Source: Gallionellaceae bacterium (GTDB taxonomy: Bacteria; Pseudomonadota; Gammaproteobacteria; Burkholderiales; Gallionellaceae). From it: DNA of 23,291 nucleotides. This document shows, in pieces, positions 15,646 through 23,191 of this stretch (its first letter is position 1; each line of letters starts with the position of its first letter). The notes under the pieces were generated by a model, which was not told where the DNA came from, made no database searches, and worked only from the letters and a program-made list of their open reading frames with translations. The DNA lies in assembly GCA_003445795.1 (NCBI GenBank), contig DMCN01000066.1, positions 1 through 23,291 on the forward strand, written 5' to 3'. The position numbers were made by a program, and so were the translations under genes.

Positions 15646-16232
15646 TGCATACCCAGCCCCTCGTCGCAAAAGCCCGCGCATGGCTGCCCTTGTTGCCGCT
15701 GCTGCTGTTGCTGCTCGCGACCTATTGGCTAAACCAGCAGGTGCTGCCGCTGCCGCAAAAAGAAAGCCAAAAACGGCATGACATCGATTACGCCGTCGAC
15801 CGTTTCTCCGCGGTCTCGTTGGATAAGGAAGGCAAGCCGCGTTACATCATCGCGGCTGAACGTCTGTGGCATTACCCGGACGACGACACCACGCATCTGC
15901 AGATGCCGCTACTTACCAGCCTTCACCCGGATCGCGCGCCCACCGTCACATCGGCACAGACCGGCATGATCTCGAGCAAGGGCGACGAAGTGTCCCTGTA
16001 CGACGAGGTGCGAATCGTCCGCGATGCCGGCGGCAACATCGGCGAACAGCGCTTCGCCACCGATTATCTGCATGTCGTCCCCGACCGCGATTGGGCCGAC
16101 TCGAACCAGTCGGTGGTGGTGACCGACCGTTACAACACCCTCCGTGCCGTGGGCATGGAACTCGACAACAAGACGCGCACCGTCAAGCTGCTGTCGCGCG
16201 TACGGGCCAACCATGATCCGATCCGCGAATAG
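15645..16232 (+). CDS. lptC: LPS export ABC transporter periplasmic protein LptC
   Basis: Bitopic inner-membrane component of the Lpt bridge. It takes lipopolysaccharide from LptB2FG and passes it to LptA. The 195-residue protein has one N-terminal membrane anchor (about 12-30, rich in leucine), then a periplasmic beta-jellyroll with FSAVSLDKEGKPRY and ERLWHYPDDDTTHLQMP. Later family features include SLYDEVRIVRDAGG and VVVTDRYNTLRAVGMELDN. The ATG at 15645-15647 shares its first base with the kdsC stop; a longer open frame from 15582 overlaps kdsC and is rejected. Its last 20 bases overlap lptA. LptC sequences diverge widely, so position between kdsC and lptA supports the call. Confidence 0.93.
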   Translation: MHTQPLVAKARAWLPLLPLLLLLLATYWLNQQVLPLPQKESQKRHDIDYAVDRFSAVSLDKEGKPRYIIAAERLWHYPDDDTTHLQMPLLTSLHPDRAPTVTSAQTGMISSKGDEVSLYDEVRIVRDAGGNIGEQRFATDYLHVVPDRDWADSNQSVVVTDRYNTLRAVGMELDNKTRTVKLLSRVRANHDPIRE

Positions 16233-16815
16233 CGCCGTTCTGCTCGCACTCCTGCTGCTGGGCTGGAGCAATCTGCCGCGCGCCGAGAACGCGGACCGCG
16301 ACAAACCCCTCCACATGGAAGCGGACAGCGTGGTCATCGACGACCAGAAGCAGACCAGCGTGTTCGAGGGCAAGGTGGAACTGACGCAGGGAACCCTGCA
16401 CATCCAGGCTGAAAAAATCGTGGTGACGCAGGACGCCCGCGGTTACAAACACTGCACCGCCACCGGCACCCCGGCCCATTTCCGTCAGAAACACGAAGGC
16501 AGTGACCAGATCATGGAAGGTTACGGCGAGCGCATCGAATATGACACCCTGGCCGAAACAGTCGACTTCTTCGGCCAGGCTCGCGTCAAGAGGGATCAGG
16601 ACGACCTGAAAGGCGACCATATCGCCTACAGCACCCGCACCGAAGTGTTCCAGGTCAGCGGCGATCCGGCCAATGCCGACGGACCGAACAAGGGCCGCGT
16701 GACTGCGGTGATCCAGCCAAAATCCGCCGCACCTGCCGCTGCTGCCACAGCGAAGGACGCGCCTCTCACCATCCAGTCCAGCCCGACCCTATCCAAACCC
16801 AAGTCCAAACCATGA
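16213..16815 (+). CDS. lptA: LPS transport periplasmic protein LptA
   Basis: Periplasmic OstA-family protein that forms the bridge carrying lipopolysaccharide between LptC and outer-membrane LptD. The 200-residue precursor begins MIRSANSAVLLALLLLGW, a Sec signal peptide with likely cleavage after PRA (about residue 30). The OstA/LptA repeat region follows: PLHMEADSVVIDDQKQTSVF, FEGKVELTQGTLHIQAEKIVV and IEYDTLAETVDFFGQARV. The C-terminal about 40 residues are alanine/proline/lysine-rich and probably disordered, somewhat longer than in E. coli LptA. The chosen start is the ATG at 16213, which alone gives a proper signal peptide. The stop overlaps lptB by ATGA. Confidence 0.95.
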   Translation: MIRSANSAVLLALLLLGWSNLPRAENADRDKPLHMEADSVVIDDQKQTSVFEGKVELTQGTLHIQAEKIVVTQDARGYKHCTATGTPAHFRQKHEGSDQIMEGYGERIEYDTLAETVDFFGQARVKRDQDDLKGDHIAYSTRTEVFQVSGDPANADGPNKGRVTAVIQPKSAAPAAAATAKDAPLTIQSSPTLSKPKSKP

Positions 16816-17534
16816 GCCAACTCCGCACCGTCTCGCTGAAGAAACGTTATGGCGCCCGCACCGTGGTGCAGGATGTCTCACTGTCCGTGAAAAGCGGCGA
16901 AGTGGTCGGACTGCTCGGCCCCAACGGTGCCGGCAAGACCACCAGCTTCTATATGATAGTCGGCCTCTGTGCCACCGACGGCGGCGAGATCTTCATCGAC
17001 GACCAGGACATCACCCACCTGCCCATCCACCGTCGCGCGCGCCTCGGCCTGGCCTATCTGCCTCAGGAAGCCTCCATCTTCCGCCGCCTGACCGTGACCG
17101 AGAACATCCAGGCGGTGCTGGAATTGCAGGGCTATGCGCCCGCCGAGATGAGCGCGCGCCTGGAGGCGCTGCTGAACGACCTGCACATCACCCATATCCG
17201 CGACAACCCGGCCATCAGTTTGTCCGGCGGCGAACGCCGCCGCGTCGAGATTGCGCGCGCGCTGGCGACCGACCCGCGTTTCATCCTGCTCGACGAACCC
17301 TTCGCCGGGGTCGACCCCATCGCTGTGCTGGATATCCAGAAGATCATCCGTTTCCTCAAGGAACGCGGCATCGGCGTGCTCATCACCGACCATAACGTGC
17401 GGGAAACATTGGGTATCTGCGACCGCGCCTACATCATCAACGCCGGATCGGTGATGGCCGAGGGCAAGCCCGAGGAAATCATCTATAATGAGGGCGTGAG
17501 GAAGGTGTACTTGGGCGAGCACTTCAAGTTATAA
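16812..17534 (+). CDS. lptB: LPS export ABC transporter ATP-binding protein LptB
   Basis: Cytoplasmic ATPase of LptB2FG that powers lipopolysaccharide extraction from the inner membrane. The 240-residue protein has Walker A GPNGAGKTT (near 37-45), a Q-loop in LAYLPQEASIFRRL, signature LSGGERRRVEIARAL, Walker B FILLDEPFAGVDP, and H-loop LITDHNVRETL. All are intact and match the LptB subfamily very closely. It is translationally coupled to lptA by a four-base overlap. Its partner membrane genes lptF and lptG are not in the window, as is usual. rpoN follows 29 bases later, the conserved proteobacterial order. Confidence 0.98.
   Translation: MSQLRTVSLKKRYGARTVVQDVSLSVKSGEVVGLLGPNGAGKTTSFYMIVGLCATDGGEIFIDDQDITHLPIHRRARLGLAYLPQEASIFRRLTVTENIQAVLELQGYAPAEMSARLEALLNDLHITHIRDNPAISLSGGERRRVEIARALATDPRFILLDEPFAGVDPIAVLDIQKIIRFLKERGIGVLITDHNVRETLGICDRAYIINAGSVMAEGKPEEIIYNEGVRKVYLGEHFKL
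17484..17489 (+). promoter_or_regulatory. Candidate internal -10 element for rpoN inside lptB
   Basis: A perfect TATAAT lies in the 3' end of lptB, 74 bases before the rpoN ATG, and predicts a start near 17496. No good -35 is visible, and the hexamer is also coding sequence, so chance is possible. Confidence 0.25.
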
Positions 17535-17563
17535 GCAGCGCCGCTCCCACACCAAAACCGGCA

Positions 17564-18994
17564 ATGAAACACTCTCTCCAACTCAGGCAATCCCAGCAAC
17601 TGACGCTGACCCCGCAGTTGCAGCAAGCTATCAAGCTGCTGCAACTGTCGACGCTTGAGATCAATCAGGAGACCGCGCGTCTGCTGGACGAAAACCCCTT
17701 CCTCGAACGCGAGGACGAGAACACCAACCAGACCTACAGCGGCAACAGCAGCACCGACACCCCGGCTCCGTCCAGCAGCAGCGAAAACACCACTCCCGCC
17801 GAGCCCGAAGCGCGCAACGACAGCAGCGACTGGCAGGAACCGACCTTTTCATCCTCATCCTCCAGCAATCCGGACGACGAGGACGACGGCTACGCCGAGG
17901 TCGCCGCGGAACGGCCCAGCATGCGCGAGCACCTGCTGTGGGAATTGAACATGTGCCAGATGCTTGCGCGCGACAAGAAGTTGGTCGGTCTGCTCATCGA
18001 CGCGCTGGACGAGAACGCCTACCTGTCGCAGCCGCTGGAAGAGATATTCGAACTGCTGCCGCCCGAGCTGGATGTCACGCTGGACGACCTGGAGACTGCG
18101 CTGGTGCAGTTGCAGCATCTGGACGCGCCCGGTATCGGCGCGCGCAGCCTGAGCGAGTGCCTGGCCCTTCAGTTGCGCGCCATGCCGGAAGACATCCCCG
18201 GCCGCGACCTGGCACTGGCCATCGTGACCGGCCACCTCGACCTGCTCGCCGCACGCGACTTCAACAAACTGAAAAAAGCTTTGCGCTGCGACGATGATGC
18301 CCTGCGTTGCGCGCAGGACCTGATCGTGCACCTGCAACCCAAGCCGGGCTCGGCCTTCGAACACCGTGCGGCCGACTATGTGGTGCCGGACGTGCTGGTT
18401 GAACGCCACGGCGGCATCTGGCGCGCACGCCTCAACCCGGAAGCGATGCCGCGTCTGCGCATCAACCAGGTGTATGCCAACATCCTGCAGCAGCGCGGCG
18501 AGAAGAGCGCACAGGAGATGTCCACCCAGTTGCAGGAGGCGCGCTGGTTCATCAAGAACCTGCAACAGCGCTTCGAGACCATCCTGCGTGTGTCACAGGC
18601 CATCGTCGAGCGCCAGCGCCAGTTCTTCGAGCACGGCGACATCGCCATGCGCCCGCTGGTGCTGCGCGAGATCGCCGACCAGCTTGAACTGCACGAATCC
18701 ACCATCTCGCGCGTGACCACGCAGAAGTTCATGCTCACCCCGCGCGGCATCTACGAATTCAAGTATTTCTTCGGTAGCGGTCTCGCCACCGAAGCGGGCG
18801 GTGCCTGTTCTTCCACCGCCATCCGCGCACTCATCAAGCAACTGGTCAGCGAGGAGGACGACAAACATCCGCTCACCGACAGTCGCATGTCTGAGATCCT
18901 GGCACAGCAGGGCATATTGGTCGCCCGCCGTACCGTGGCAAAATACCGCGAGGGAATGAACATCCTTCCGGTGAATCTTCGTAAATCACTCTAA
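17564..18994 (+). CDS. rpoN: RNA polymerase sigma-54 factor
   Basis: Sigma-54 directs RNA polymerase to -24/-12 promoters and needs AAA+ activators. The 476-residue protein has the glutamine/leucine-rich activator-responsive region I (LQLRQSQQLTLTPQLQQAIK, about 4-23). A long acidic and serine-rich region II follows (about 50-120). The core-binding domain then leads to the DNA-binding region with the helix-turn-helix ELHESTISRVTTQK and the invariant RpoN box ARRTVAKYRE (454-463). It follows lptB by 29 bases without a clear Shine-Dalgarno. The two pilin genes in this window carry -24/-12 promoters and are plausible targets. Identity is certain from the RpoN box alone. Confidence 0.98.
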   Translation: MKHSLQLRQSQQLTLTPQLQQAIKLLQLSTLEINQETARLLDENPFLEREDENTNQTYSGNSSTDTPAPSSSSENTTPAEPEARNDSSDWQEPTFSSSSSSNPDDEDDGYAEVAAERPSMREHLLWELNMCQMLARDKKLVGLLIDALDENAYLSQPLEEIFELLPPELDVTLDDLETALVQLQHLDAPGIGARSLSECLALQLRAMPEDIPGRDLALAIVTGHLDLLAARDFNKLKKALRCDDDALRCAQDLIVHLQPKPGSAFEHRAADYVVPDVLVERHGGIWRARLNPEAMPRLRINQVYANILQQRGEKSAQEMSTQLQEARWFIKNLQQRFETILRVSQAIVERQRQFFEHGDIAMRPLVLREIADQLELHESTISRVTTQKFMLTPRGIYEFKYFFGSGLATEAGGACSSTAIRALIKQLVSEEDDKHPLTDSRMSEILAQQGILVARRTVAKYREGMNILPVNLRKSL

Positions 18995-19010
18995 CCATAA
19001 GGAGCAGGCC

Positions 19011-19334
19011 ATGAACCTCAACCTCACAGGACGTCACCTCGAAATCACCCCGGCCATCCGCGAGCACGTACTCAGCAAGCTGGACAAGGTCAAACGCCAT
19101 TTCGACAACGTGATCGACATCAACGTGATCCTGTCTGTGGACAAACTGGTCCAGAAGGCCGAAGCCAACGTGCATGTCTCCGGCAAGAATATCTTCGCCG
19201 AAACTACCGACAGCAACCTGTATGTCGCCATCGACGCACTGGTCGATTCGCTGGATCGCCAGGTGCTGAAGCACAAGGAAAAAGGCACTGCGCGTCGCCA
19301 TGACGAAACCGGAAAACCCGGCGCGGCAGAATAG
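19011..19334 (+). CDS. hpf: Ribosome hibernation-promoting factor, short form
   Basis: Binds the 30S decoding site in stationary phase and promotes ribosome dimers (hibernation). The 107-residue protein has the single beta-alpha-beta-beta-beta-alpha domain: MNLNLTGRHLEITPAIREHV, KLDKVKRHFDNVIDINVIL and IFAETTDSNLYVAIDALVDS. It lacks the C-terminal dimerisation domain of long HPF, so it is the short form, which in gammaproteobacteria works with RMF. A strong AAGGAG Shine-Dalgarno sits before the ATG. It follows rpoN by 16 bases, the conserved order, and a strong terminator stands directly after it. Confidence 0.96.
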   Translation: MNLNLTGRHLEITPAIREHVLSKLDKVKRHFDNVIDINVILSVDKLVQKAEANVHVSGKNIFAETTDSNLYVAIDALVDSLDRQVLKHKEKGTARRHDETGKPGAAE

Positions 19335-19343
19335 GACGAATCT

Positions 19344-19371
19344 CGAGGCAACCGAACGGTTGCCTCGTTTT
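19344..19371 (+). terminator. Intrinsic terminator between hpf and ptsN
   Basis: An 11-pair perfect stem, CGAGGCAACCG (19344-19354) against CGGTTGCCTCG (19357-19367), has an AA tip that opens to a GAAC tetraloop. Four T residues follow. It begins ten bases after the hpf stop. It would end or reduce transcription before ptsN. The short T-run suggests incomplete termination, which is inference. Confidence 0.8.
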
Positions 19372-19387
19372 CATTTGGTGAACCAAC

Positions 19388-19843
19388 ATGAGCCTTATTA
19401 GCAAGATATTGACCCCGGAATGCGTGCTGCTGGACAACGAGTCCGCCAGCAAGAAACGCGTGTTCGAACGCGTCGGGTTGCTGTTCGAGAACACGCAGCA
19501 GATCGCGCGCAGTCAGGTGTTCGACAGCCTGTTCGCGCGCGAAAAGCTTGGCTCCACCGGACTGGGACAGGGCGTTGCCATCCCGCACGGCCGCGTCAAA
19601 GGTCTGCGCGATGCCGCCGCCGCCTTCGTCAAGATGCAGAACCCTATCCCCTTCGATGCGCCGGACGGACTGCCGGTGAGCTTCATCTTCGTGCTGCTGG
19701 TCCCCGAGCGCGCGACCGACATGCACTTGCAACTGCTGGGCGAACTGGCGCAGATGTTCAGCGACAAGGTGTTCCGCGACAAACTGCAGTCCACCGACGA
19801 CCCGGCAGAGATCCACAAACTGTTCACCGAGTGGCAGGGATAA
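19388..19843 (+). CDS. ptsN: PTS IIA-like nitrogen regulatory protein PtsN (EIIA-Ntr)
   Basis: Phosphoacceptor of the nitrogen-type phosphotransferase system. It takes phosphate from NPr/HPr and regulates targets such as potassium transport, rather than moving sugar. The 151-residue EIIA-fructose/mannitol-fold domain starts MSLISKILTPECVLL. The active histidine is His67 in GLGQGVAIPHGRVKGL, followed by FDAPDGLPVSFIFVLLVP and the helix LQLLGELAQMFSDK. It lies after the hpf terminator and 36 bases before hprK. Neither HPr nor enzyme I is encoded in this window. Confidence 0.96.
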   Translation: MSLISKILTPECVLLDNESASKKRVFERVGLLFENTQQIARSQVFDSLFAREKLGSTGLGQGVAIPHGRVKGLRDAAAAFVKMQNPIPFDAPDGLPVSFIFVLLVPERATDMHLQLLGELAQMFSDKVFRDKLQSTDDPAEIHKLFTEWQG

Positions 19844-19879
19844 ATTCCACAGATGCACCAATAAGCTGAGATCACAAAT

Positions 19880-20815
19880 ATGGCCCAGGTCAACATCCAG
19901 CAACTCTTCGAAGACAAGCAGGAACGTCTGAGCCTCATCTGGGTGGGCGGCGCCAAAGGTGCCGACCGCGTGCTGGAGAGCGAGATCGTCAACGCCTCCA
20001 ACCGCGGCCTCATCGGCCACATGAACCTGATCCACCCCAACTGGGTGCAGGTACTCAGCAGCACCGAACTCGATTACCTGCACGCGCTCTCCCCAGCCGA
20101 ACTGTCCGAAGGGTTGACCAAGCTCGAGCAGGGCGAGCCGCTGTGCCTCATCGTGGCCGGCGAGACCGACATCCCCAAAGGCCTGCTCGACTTCGCCAAC
20201 CGCACCCACACCCCGCTGTTCCGATCGCCCCTGGGCAGCGTGCAACTAATGTGGATGATCCGCCACTACATCGTCAAAGCATTGGCCGATTCAACCACGC
20301 GCCACGGCGTGTTCCTCGACGCGCTTGGCGTCGGCGTGATGATCACCGGCGACAGCGGCGTGGGCAAGAGCGAGCTGGCGCTGGAACTGATCACCCGCGG
20401 CAGCGGCTTGGTCGCCGATGACATCACCGAGCTCTACCGCATCTCACCGGAGACGCTGGAAGGACGCTGCCCCGACTTGCTGCGCGATTTCCTCGAGGTA
20501 CGCGGCCTCGGCATGCTCAACATCCGCACCATGTTCGGCGAGACCGCGGTGCGCCGCAAGAAGAGCCTCAAGCTCATCGTGCATCTGTACCGTCCACCGT
20601 TCGACGACCTGTCCAAACTGGAGCGCCTGCCCACTTCCGGCTTCGAGGAGATCCTCGGCGTCAAGATCAGCAAAGTGGAGATTCCCGTGATGGCGGGCCG
20701 CAATCTTGCCGTGCTGGTGGAGGCTGCCGCGCGCAACTTCGTGCTGCAGCAGCGCGGCATCGACAGCATGCAGGAATTCATCGCGCGCCACGACCAGCAT
20801 CTGCAGGATCAATAA
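19880..20815 (+). CDS. hprK: HPr kinase/phosphorylase
   Basis: Bifunctional enzyme that phosphorylates HPr on serine with ATP or pyrophosphate and reverses it. The 311-residue protein has the N-terminal DRTGG-like domain (about 1-130). The kinase domain then carries RHGVFLDALGVGVMITGDSG, giving the P-loop GDSGVGKS (157-164), followed by GLVADDITELYRI and the signature FLEVRGLGMLNIRTMFGE (about 205-222). A C-terminal VKISKVEIPVMAGRNLAVLVE completes it. In betaproteobacteria HprK sits in a PTS cluster with ptsN and rapZ, as here. The partner HPr gene is not adjacent in this window. The start follows ptsN by 36 bases; the stop is two bases before rapZ. Confidence 0.97.
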   Translation: MAQVNIQQLFEDKQERLSLIWVGGAKGADRVLESEIVNASNRGLIGHMNLIHPNWVQVLSSTELDYLHALSPAELSEGLTKLEQGEPLCLIVAGETDIPKGLLDFANRTHTPLFRSPLGSVQLMWMIRHYIVKALADSTTRHGVFLDALGVGVMITGDSGVGKSELALELITRGSGLVADDITELYRISPETLEGRCPDLLRDFLEVRGLGMLNIRTMFGETAVRRKKSLKLIVHLYRPPFDDLSKLERLPTSGFEEILGVKISKVEIPVMAGRNLAVLVEAAARNFVLQQRGIDSMQEFIARHDQHLQDQ

Positions 20816-20817
20816 TC

Positions 20818-21663
20818 ATGCAATTATTCTTGATCAGCGGTCTTTCGGGTTCGGGCAAGAGCGTCGCGCTCAACGTGCTGGAAGACAGCGGCTACTACTG
20901 CGTGGACAACCTGCCCGCCGAGATGCTGCATGTGCTCACCAACAATCTCACCCTGGCCGGCGTGAACAAGATTGCCGTCAGCGTTGATGTGCGCAGCGGC
21001 AATAACGTCGTGCTGCTGCCGCAATACATCGACAAGCTCAAACAGCAGGGCATCGACGTGCATCTGCTGTTCCTCGACGCCAAGAGCGAGACTCTGGTCA
21101 AACGCTTCTCCGAGACGCGCCGCCTGCATCCGCTCAACGACGGCGTGAAGACCCTGCCGGAATGCGTTGCGCTGGAACGCGAACTGCTGGCCGAGATCGC
21201 CAACATCGGCCACCACATCGACACCAGCGACCTCAACGCCAACGCACTGCGCGCCTGGATCAAACAGTTCATCACGCTGGATCGCGCGCGCCTGACCCTG
21301 CTGTTCGAATCGTTCGGCTTCAAGAACGGCCTGCCGCTGGACGCCGACCTCGTGTTCGACGTACGCAGCCTGCCCAACCCGCATTACGACCCGCTGCTGC
21401 GCCCGCTGACCGGGCGCGACCAGCCGGTGATCGACTTCCTCGACAACACCGAGCAGGCACAGAAGATGTACACGGACATCCGCAACTTCGTCGAAAACTG
21501 GCTGCCCAGCTTCGTCGCCGACAACCGCAGCTACCTCACCGTCGCCATCGGCTGCACCGGCGGCCAGCATCGCTCGGTTTACTTCGCCGAACGCCTCGCG
21601 CAACATTTCAAACCGCAGCAGCAGGTGCTGTTGCGGCATCGCGAACTCACGCAACAAGCGTAG
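20818..21663 (+). CDS. rapZ: RNase adapter protein RapZ (YvcJ family)
   Basis: RapZ-family nucleotide-binding protein. In E. coli it guides RNase E to the GlmZ small RNA and so controls glucosamine-6-phosphate synthase; that role is unproven here. The 281-residue protein has Walker A GLSGSGKS near residues 8-15, then ALNVLEDSGYYCVDNLPAEM, LFLDAKSETLVKRFSETRR-type segments, and the C-terminal RNA-binding region signature IGCTGGQHRSVYFAERL. The start is two bases after the hprK stop. Assignment to the family is certain; the small-RNA target is not visible in the window. Confidence 0.96.
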   Translation: MQLFLISGLSGSGKSVALNVLEDSGYYCVDNLPAEMLHVLTNNLTLAGVNKIAVSVDVRSGNNVVLLPQYIDKLKQQGIDVHLLFLDAKSETLVKRFSETRRLHPLNDGVKTLPECVALERELLAEIANIGHHIDTSDLNANALRAWIKQFITLDRARLTLLFESFGFKNGLPLDADLVFDVRSLPNPHYDPLLRPLTGRDQPVIDFLDNTEQAQKMYTDIRNFVENWLPSFVADNRSYLTVAIGCTGGQHRSVYFAERLAQHFKPQQQVLLRHRELTQQA

Positions 21664-21666
21664 ATT

Positions 21667-22041
21667 GTGTCTGCGCTTCGCCACATCAAACACGGCGACT
21701 ACCTCACCCTGTCAGGCGGGGTCGCGTTCACGCTGTGGATATCGCTCGCCGTGTGGTCCGGCAGTGTCGCCGACACCGCGCTCATCCGCAGCGGCGGCAA
21801 AGTGTTCAAGGAAGTGCCGCTATCGCGCGACCAGGAGATCGAAGTGCCCGGCCCGCTCGGCACCAGCATCGTCACCATCGAGAAACTCCGAGCACGCATC
21901 AGCAGCGACCCCAGCCCCAGACAATACTGTGTGCGCCAGGGCTGGATACAACAGGCGGGTGAGATCACCATCTGTCTGCCGAATGAAGTGAGCGTGGAGT
22001 TGACCGGTGGTACAAAGAAATATGACAGCCTCAACTATTAA
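21667..22041 (+). CDS. Membrane-anchored NusG domain II-containing protein (EetA-like)
   Basis: A 124-residue protein with an N-terminal membrane anchor (about 12-30, LTLSGGVAFTLWISLAVW). The rest is a small beta-rich domain of the NusG_II type. It has Cys88 in RQYCVRQGWIQQAGEITICL and Cys103 in ICLPNEVSVELTG, the conserved pattern of this family. It is not a transcription factor NusG: there is no NGN or KOW domain. The start is GTG at 21667, three bases after the rapZ stop, and the 3' end overlaps the next gene by 20 bases. In Firmicutes this family (EetA) pairs with a Gx-transporter-family protein (EetB) in flavin-based extracellular electron transfer loci; that link is from memory. Molecular function is unproven. 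Confidence 0.8.
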   Translation: MSALRHIKHGDYLTLSGGVAFTLWISLAVWSGSVADTALIRSGGKVFKEVPLSRDQEIEVPGPLGTSIVTIEKLRARISSDPSPRQYCVRQGWIQQAGEITICLPNEVSVELTGGTKKYDSLNY

Positions 22042-22561
22042 ACTCGCCACCACGGCAGAAGACCACCACATCGCCAAGATGGCTGCGGTCGCGCTCGGCC
22101 TCACCGTGTTGGAGAACGCCATCCCCACGCCGCTGCCCGGCGTGAAACCGGGGCTGGCCAACATCGTCACGCTGATCGTGCTGGCGCGTTACGGCTGGCG
22201 CGCGGCCGCCTGGGTCTCGCTGCTGCGCGTGGTCGCTGGCAGCCTGCTGTTCGGCAATTTCTTAGCCCCCGGATTCTTCCTCAGCCTGAGCGGCGCAGTG
22301 TGCAGCCTCGCCGCACTTGCACTGAGCATGCACCTACCGCAACGCTTCTTCGGCGCGGTGACGCACAGCATCCTCGCCGCCTTCGCCCACATCGCCGGAC
22401 AGATGGCCGTTGTCTATCTGTGGCTGATTCCGCATAGCGGCATCGCCTATCTGATCCCCATCTTCGCCACCGCCGCGCTGGTGTTCGGCACGGTGAACGG
22501 TTTGGTCGCGGCAAGATTCATGGATAATGGCGACAAACCCGAACCGGAACCGCAACCATGA
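22022..22561 (+). CDS. Gx transporter family membrane protein (EetB-like)
   Basis: A 179-residue protein with about five membrane segments (VALGLTVLENAIPTPLPGV, GLANIVTLIVLARYGW, FFLSLSGAVCSLAALALSM, ILAAFAHIAGQMAVVYLWL, YLIPIFATAALVFGTVNGLV). The motif IPTPLPGVKPGLANIV is typical of the family also annotated as heptaprenyl diphosphate synthase component I. That name is misleading, since the fold resembles ECF-type substrate-binding membrane components. The ATG at 22022 is preferred over GTG at 22007; both overlap the NusG-II gene, so the two are translationally coupled. Its stop overlaps ubiX by ATGA. Substrate is unknown; involvement in flavin or quinone handling is inference. Confidence 0.82.
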   Translation: MTASTIKLATTAEDHHIAKMAAVALGLTVLENAIPTPLPGVKPGLANIVTLIVLARYGWRAAAWVSLLRVVAGSLLFGNFLAPGFFLSLSGAVCSLAALALSMHLPQRFFGAVTHSILAAFAHIAGQMAVVYLWLIPHSGIAYLIPIFATAALVFGTVNGLVAARFMDNGDKPEPEPQP

Positions 22562-23157
22562 AGACGATAACGTTAGCGCTCACTGGCGCCTCCGGCCTGC
22601 CCTACGGCATGCGCCTGCTCGAATGCCTGCTGCAAAGCGGCCACCGTGTGCACCTGATCTATTCGCAAGCCGCGCAGATCGTCGCCAAACAGGAACTCGA
22701 CTTCACCCTGCCCAGCCGCCCGCAGGACGCGGAGCAATTGCTCGCCGACCGCATTGGCACTTTCAGCGGCGAACTCAAAGTCTTCGGCATCCAGGACTGG
22801 TACGCCCCCATGGCCTCCGGCTCCAATCCCGGCGACGCGATGGTGGTGTGCCCGTGCACCATGGGAACGCTGGGCAAGATCGCGGGCGGCATCAGCGACG
22901 ACCTGATCTGTCGTGCGGCGGATGTGATGCTGAAAGAGAAACGCACTTTGATACTGGTACCGCGCGAGATGCCCTTTTCCTCAATTCATCTGGAGAACAT
23001 GCTGAAGCTATCGCATGCGGGCGCGGTCATCATGCCGCCGAATCCGGGGTTCTATCATCATCCGCAGAGTGTGCAGGATATGGTGGATTTTGTGGTGGCG
23101 CGGATATTGGATCACTTGGGAATTGAGCAGGTTTTGATGAAGAAGTGGGGAGAGTAA
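22558..23157 (+). CDS. ubiX: Flavin prenyltransferase UbiX
   Basis: Attaches a dimethylallyl unit to FMN to make prenylated FMN, the cofactor of UbiD-type decarboxylases, including that of ubiquinone synthesis. The 199-residue protein starts KTITLALTGASGLPYGMRLL with the flavin-binding TGASG. It carries WYAPMASGS, VVCPCTMGTLGKIAGGISD (a family signature), LILVPREMPFSSIHLENM and VIMPPNPGFYHHPQSV, all conserved in UbiX. The start overlaps the preceding gene by four bases, so it is cotranscribed with the NusG-II/Gx pair. The ubiD gene is not in the window. Confidence 0.97.
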   Translation: MKTITLALTGASGLPYGMRLLECLLQSGHRVHLIYSQAAQIVAKQELDFTLPSRPQDAEQLLADRIGTFSGELKVFGIQDWYAPMASGSNPGDAMVVCPCTMGTLGKIAGGISDDLICRAADVMLKEKRTLILVPREMPFSSIHLENMLKLSHAGAVIMPPNPGFYHHPQSVQDMVDFVVARILDHLGIEQVLMKKWGE

Positions 23158-23164
23158 CTTCCTA

Positions 23165-23190
23165 CCGTTCGCCCTGAGCTTGTCGAAGGG
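23165..23190. repeat. Dispersed-repeat-like motif after ubiX
   Basis: Eight bases after the ubiX stop begins a stretch containing CGCCCTGAGCTTGTCGAAGG, a motif I recognise as widely scattered between genes in many proteobacteria. Its ends (CCCT...AGGG) can pair, giving a small REP-like hairpin. No gene is present between 23158 and the window end. Confidence 0.6.
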
Positions 23191-23191
23191 T

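Noticed and set aside
19034..20245. 403-codon open frame on the minus strand opposite hpf, ptsN and hprK
   Set aside because: It spans three well-supported genes and an intergenic terminator, and its product is low in recognisable structure.
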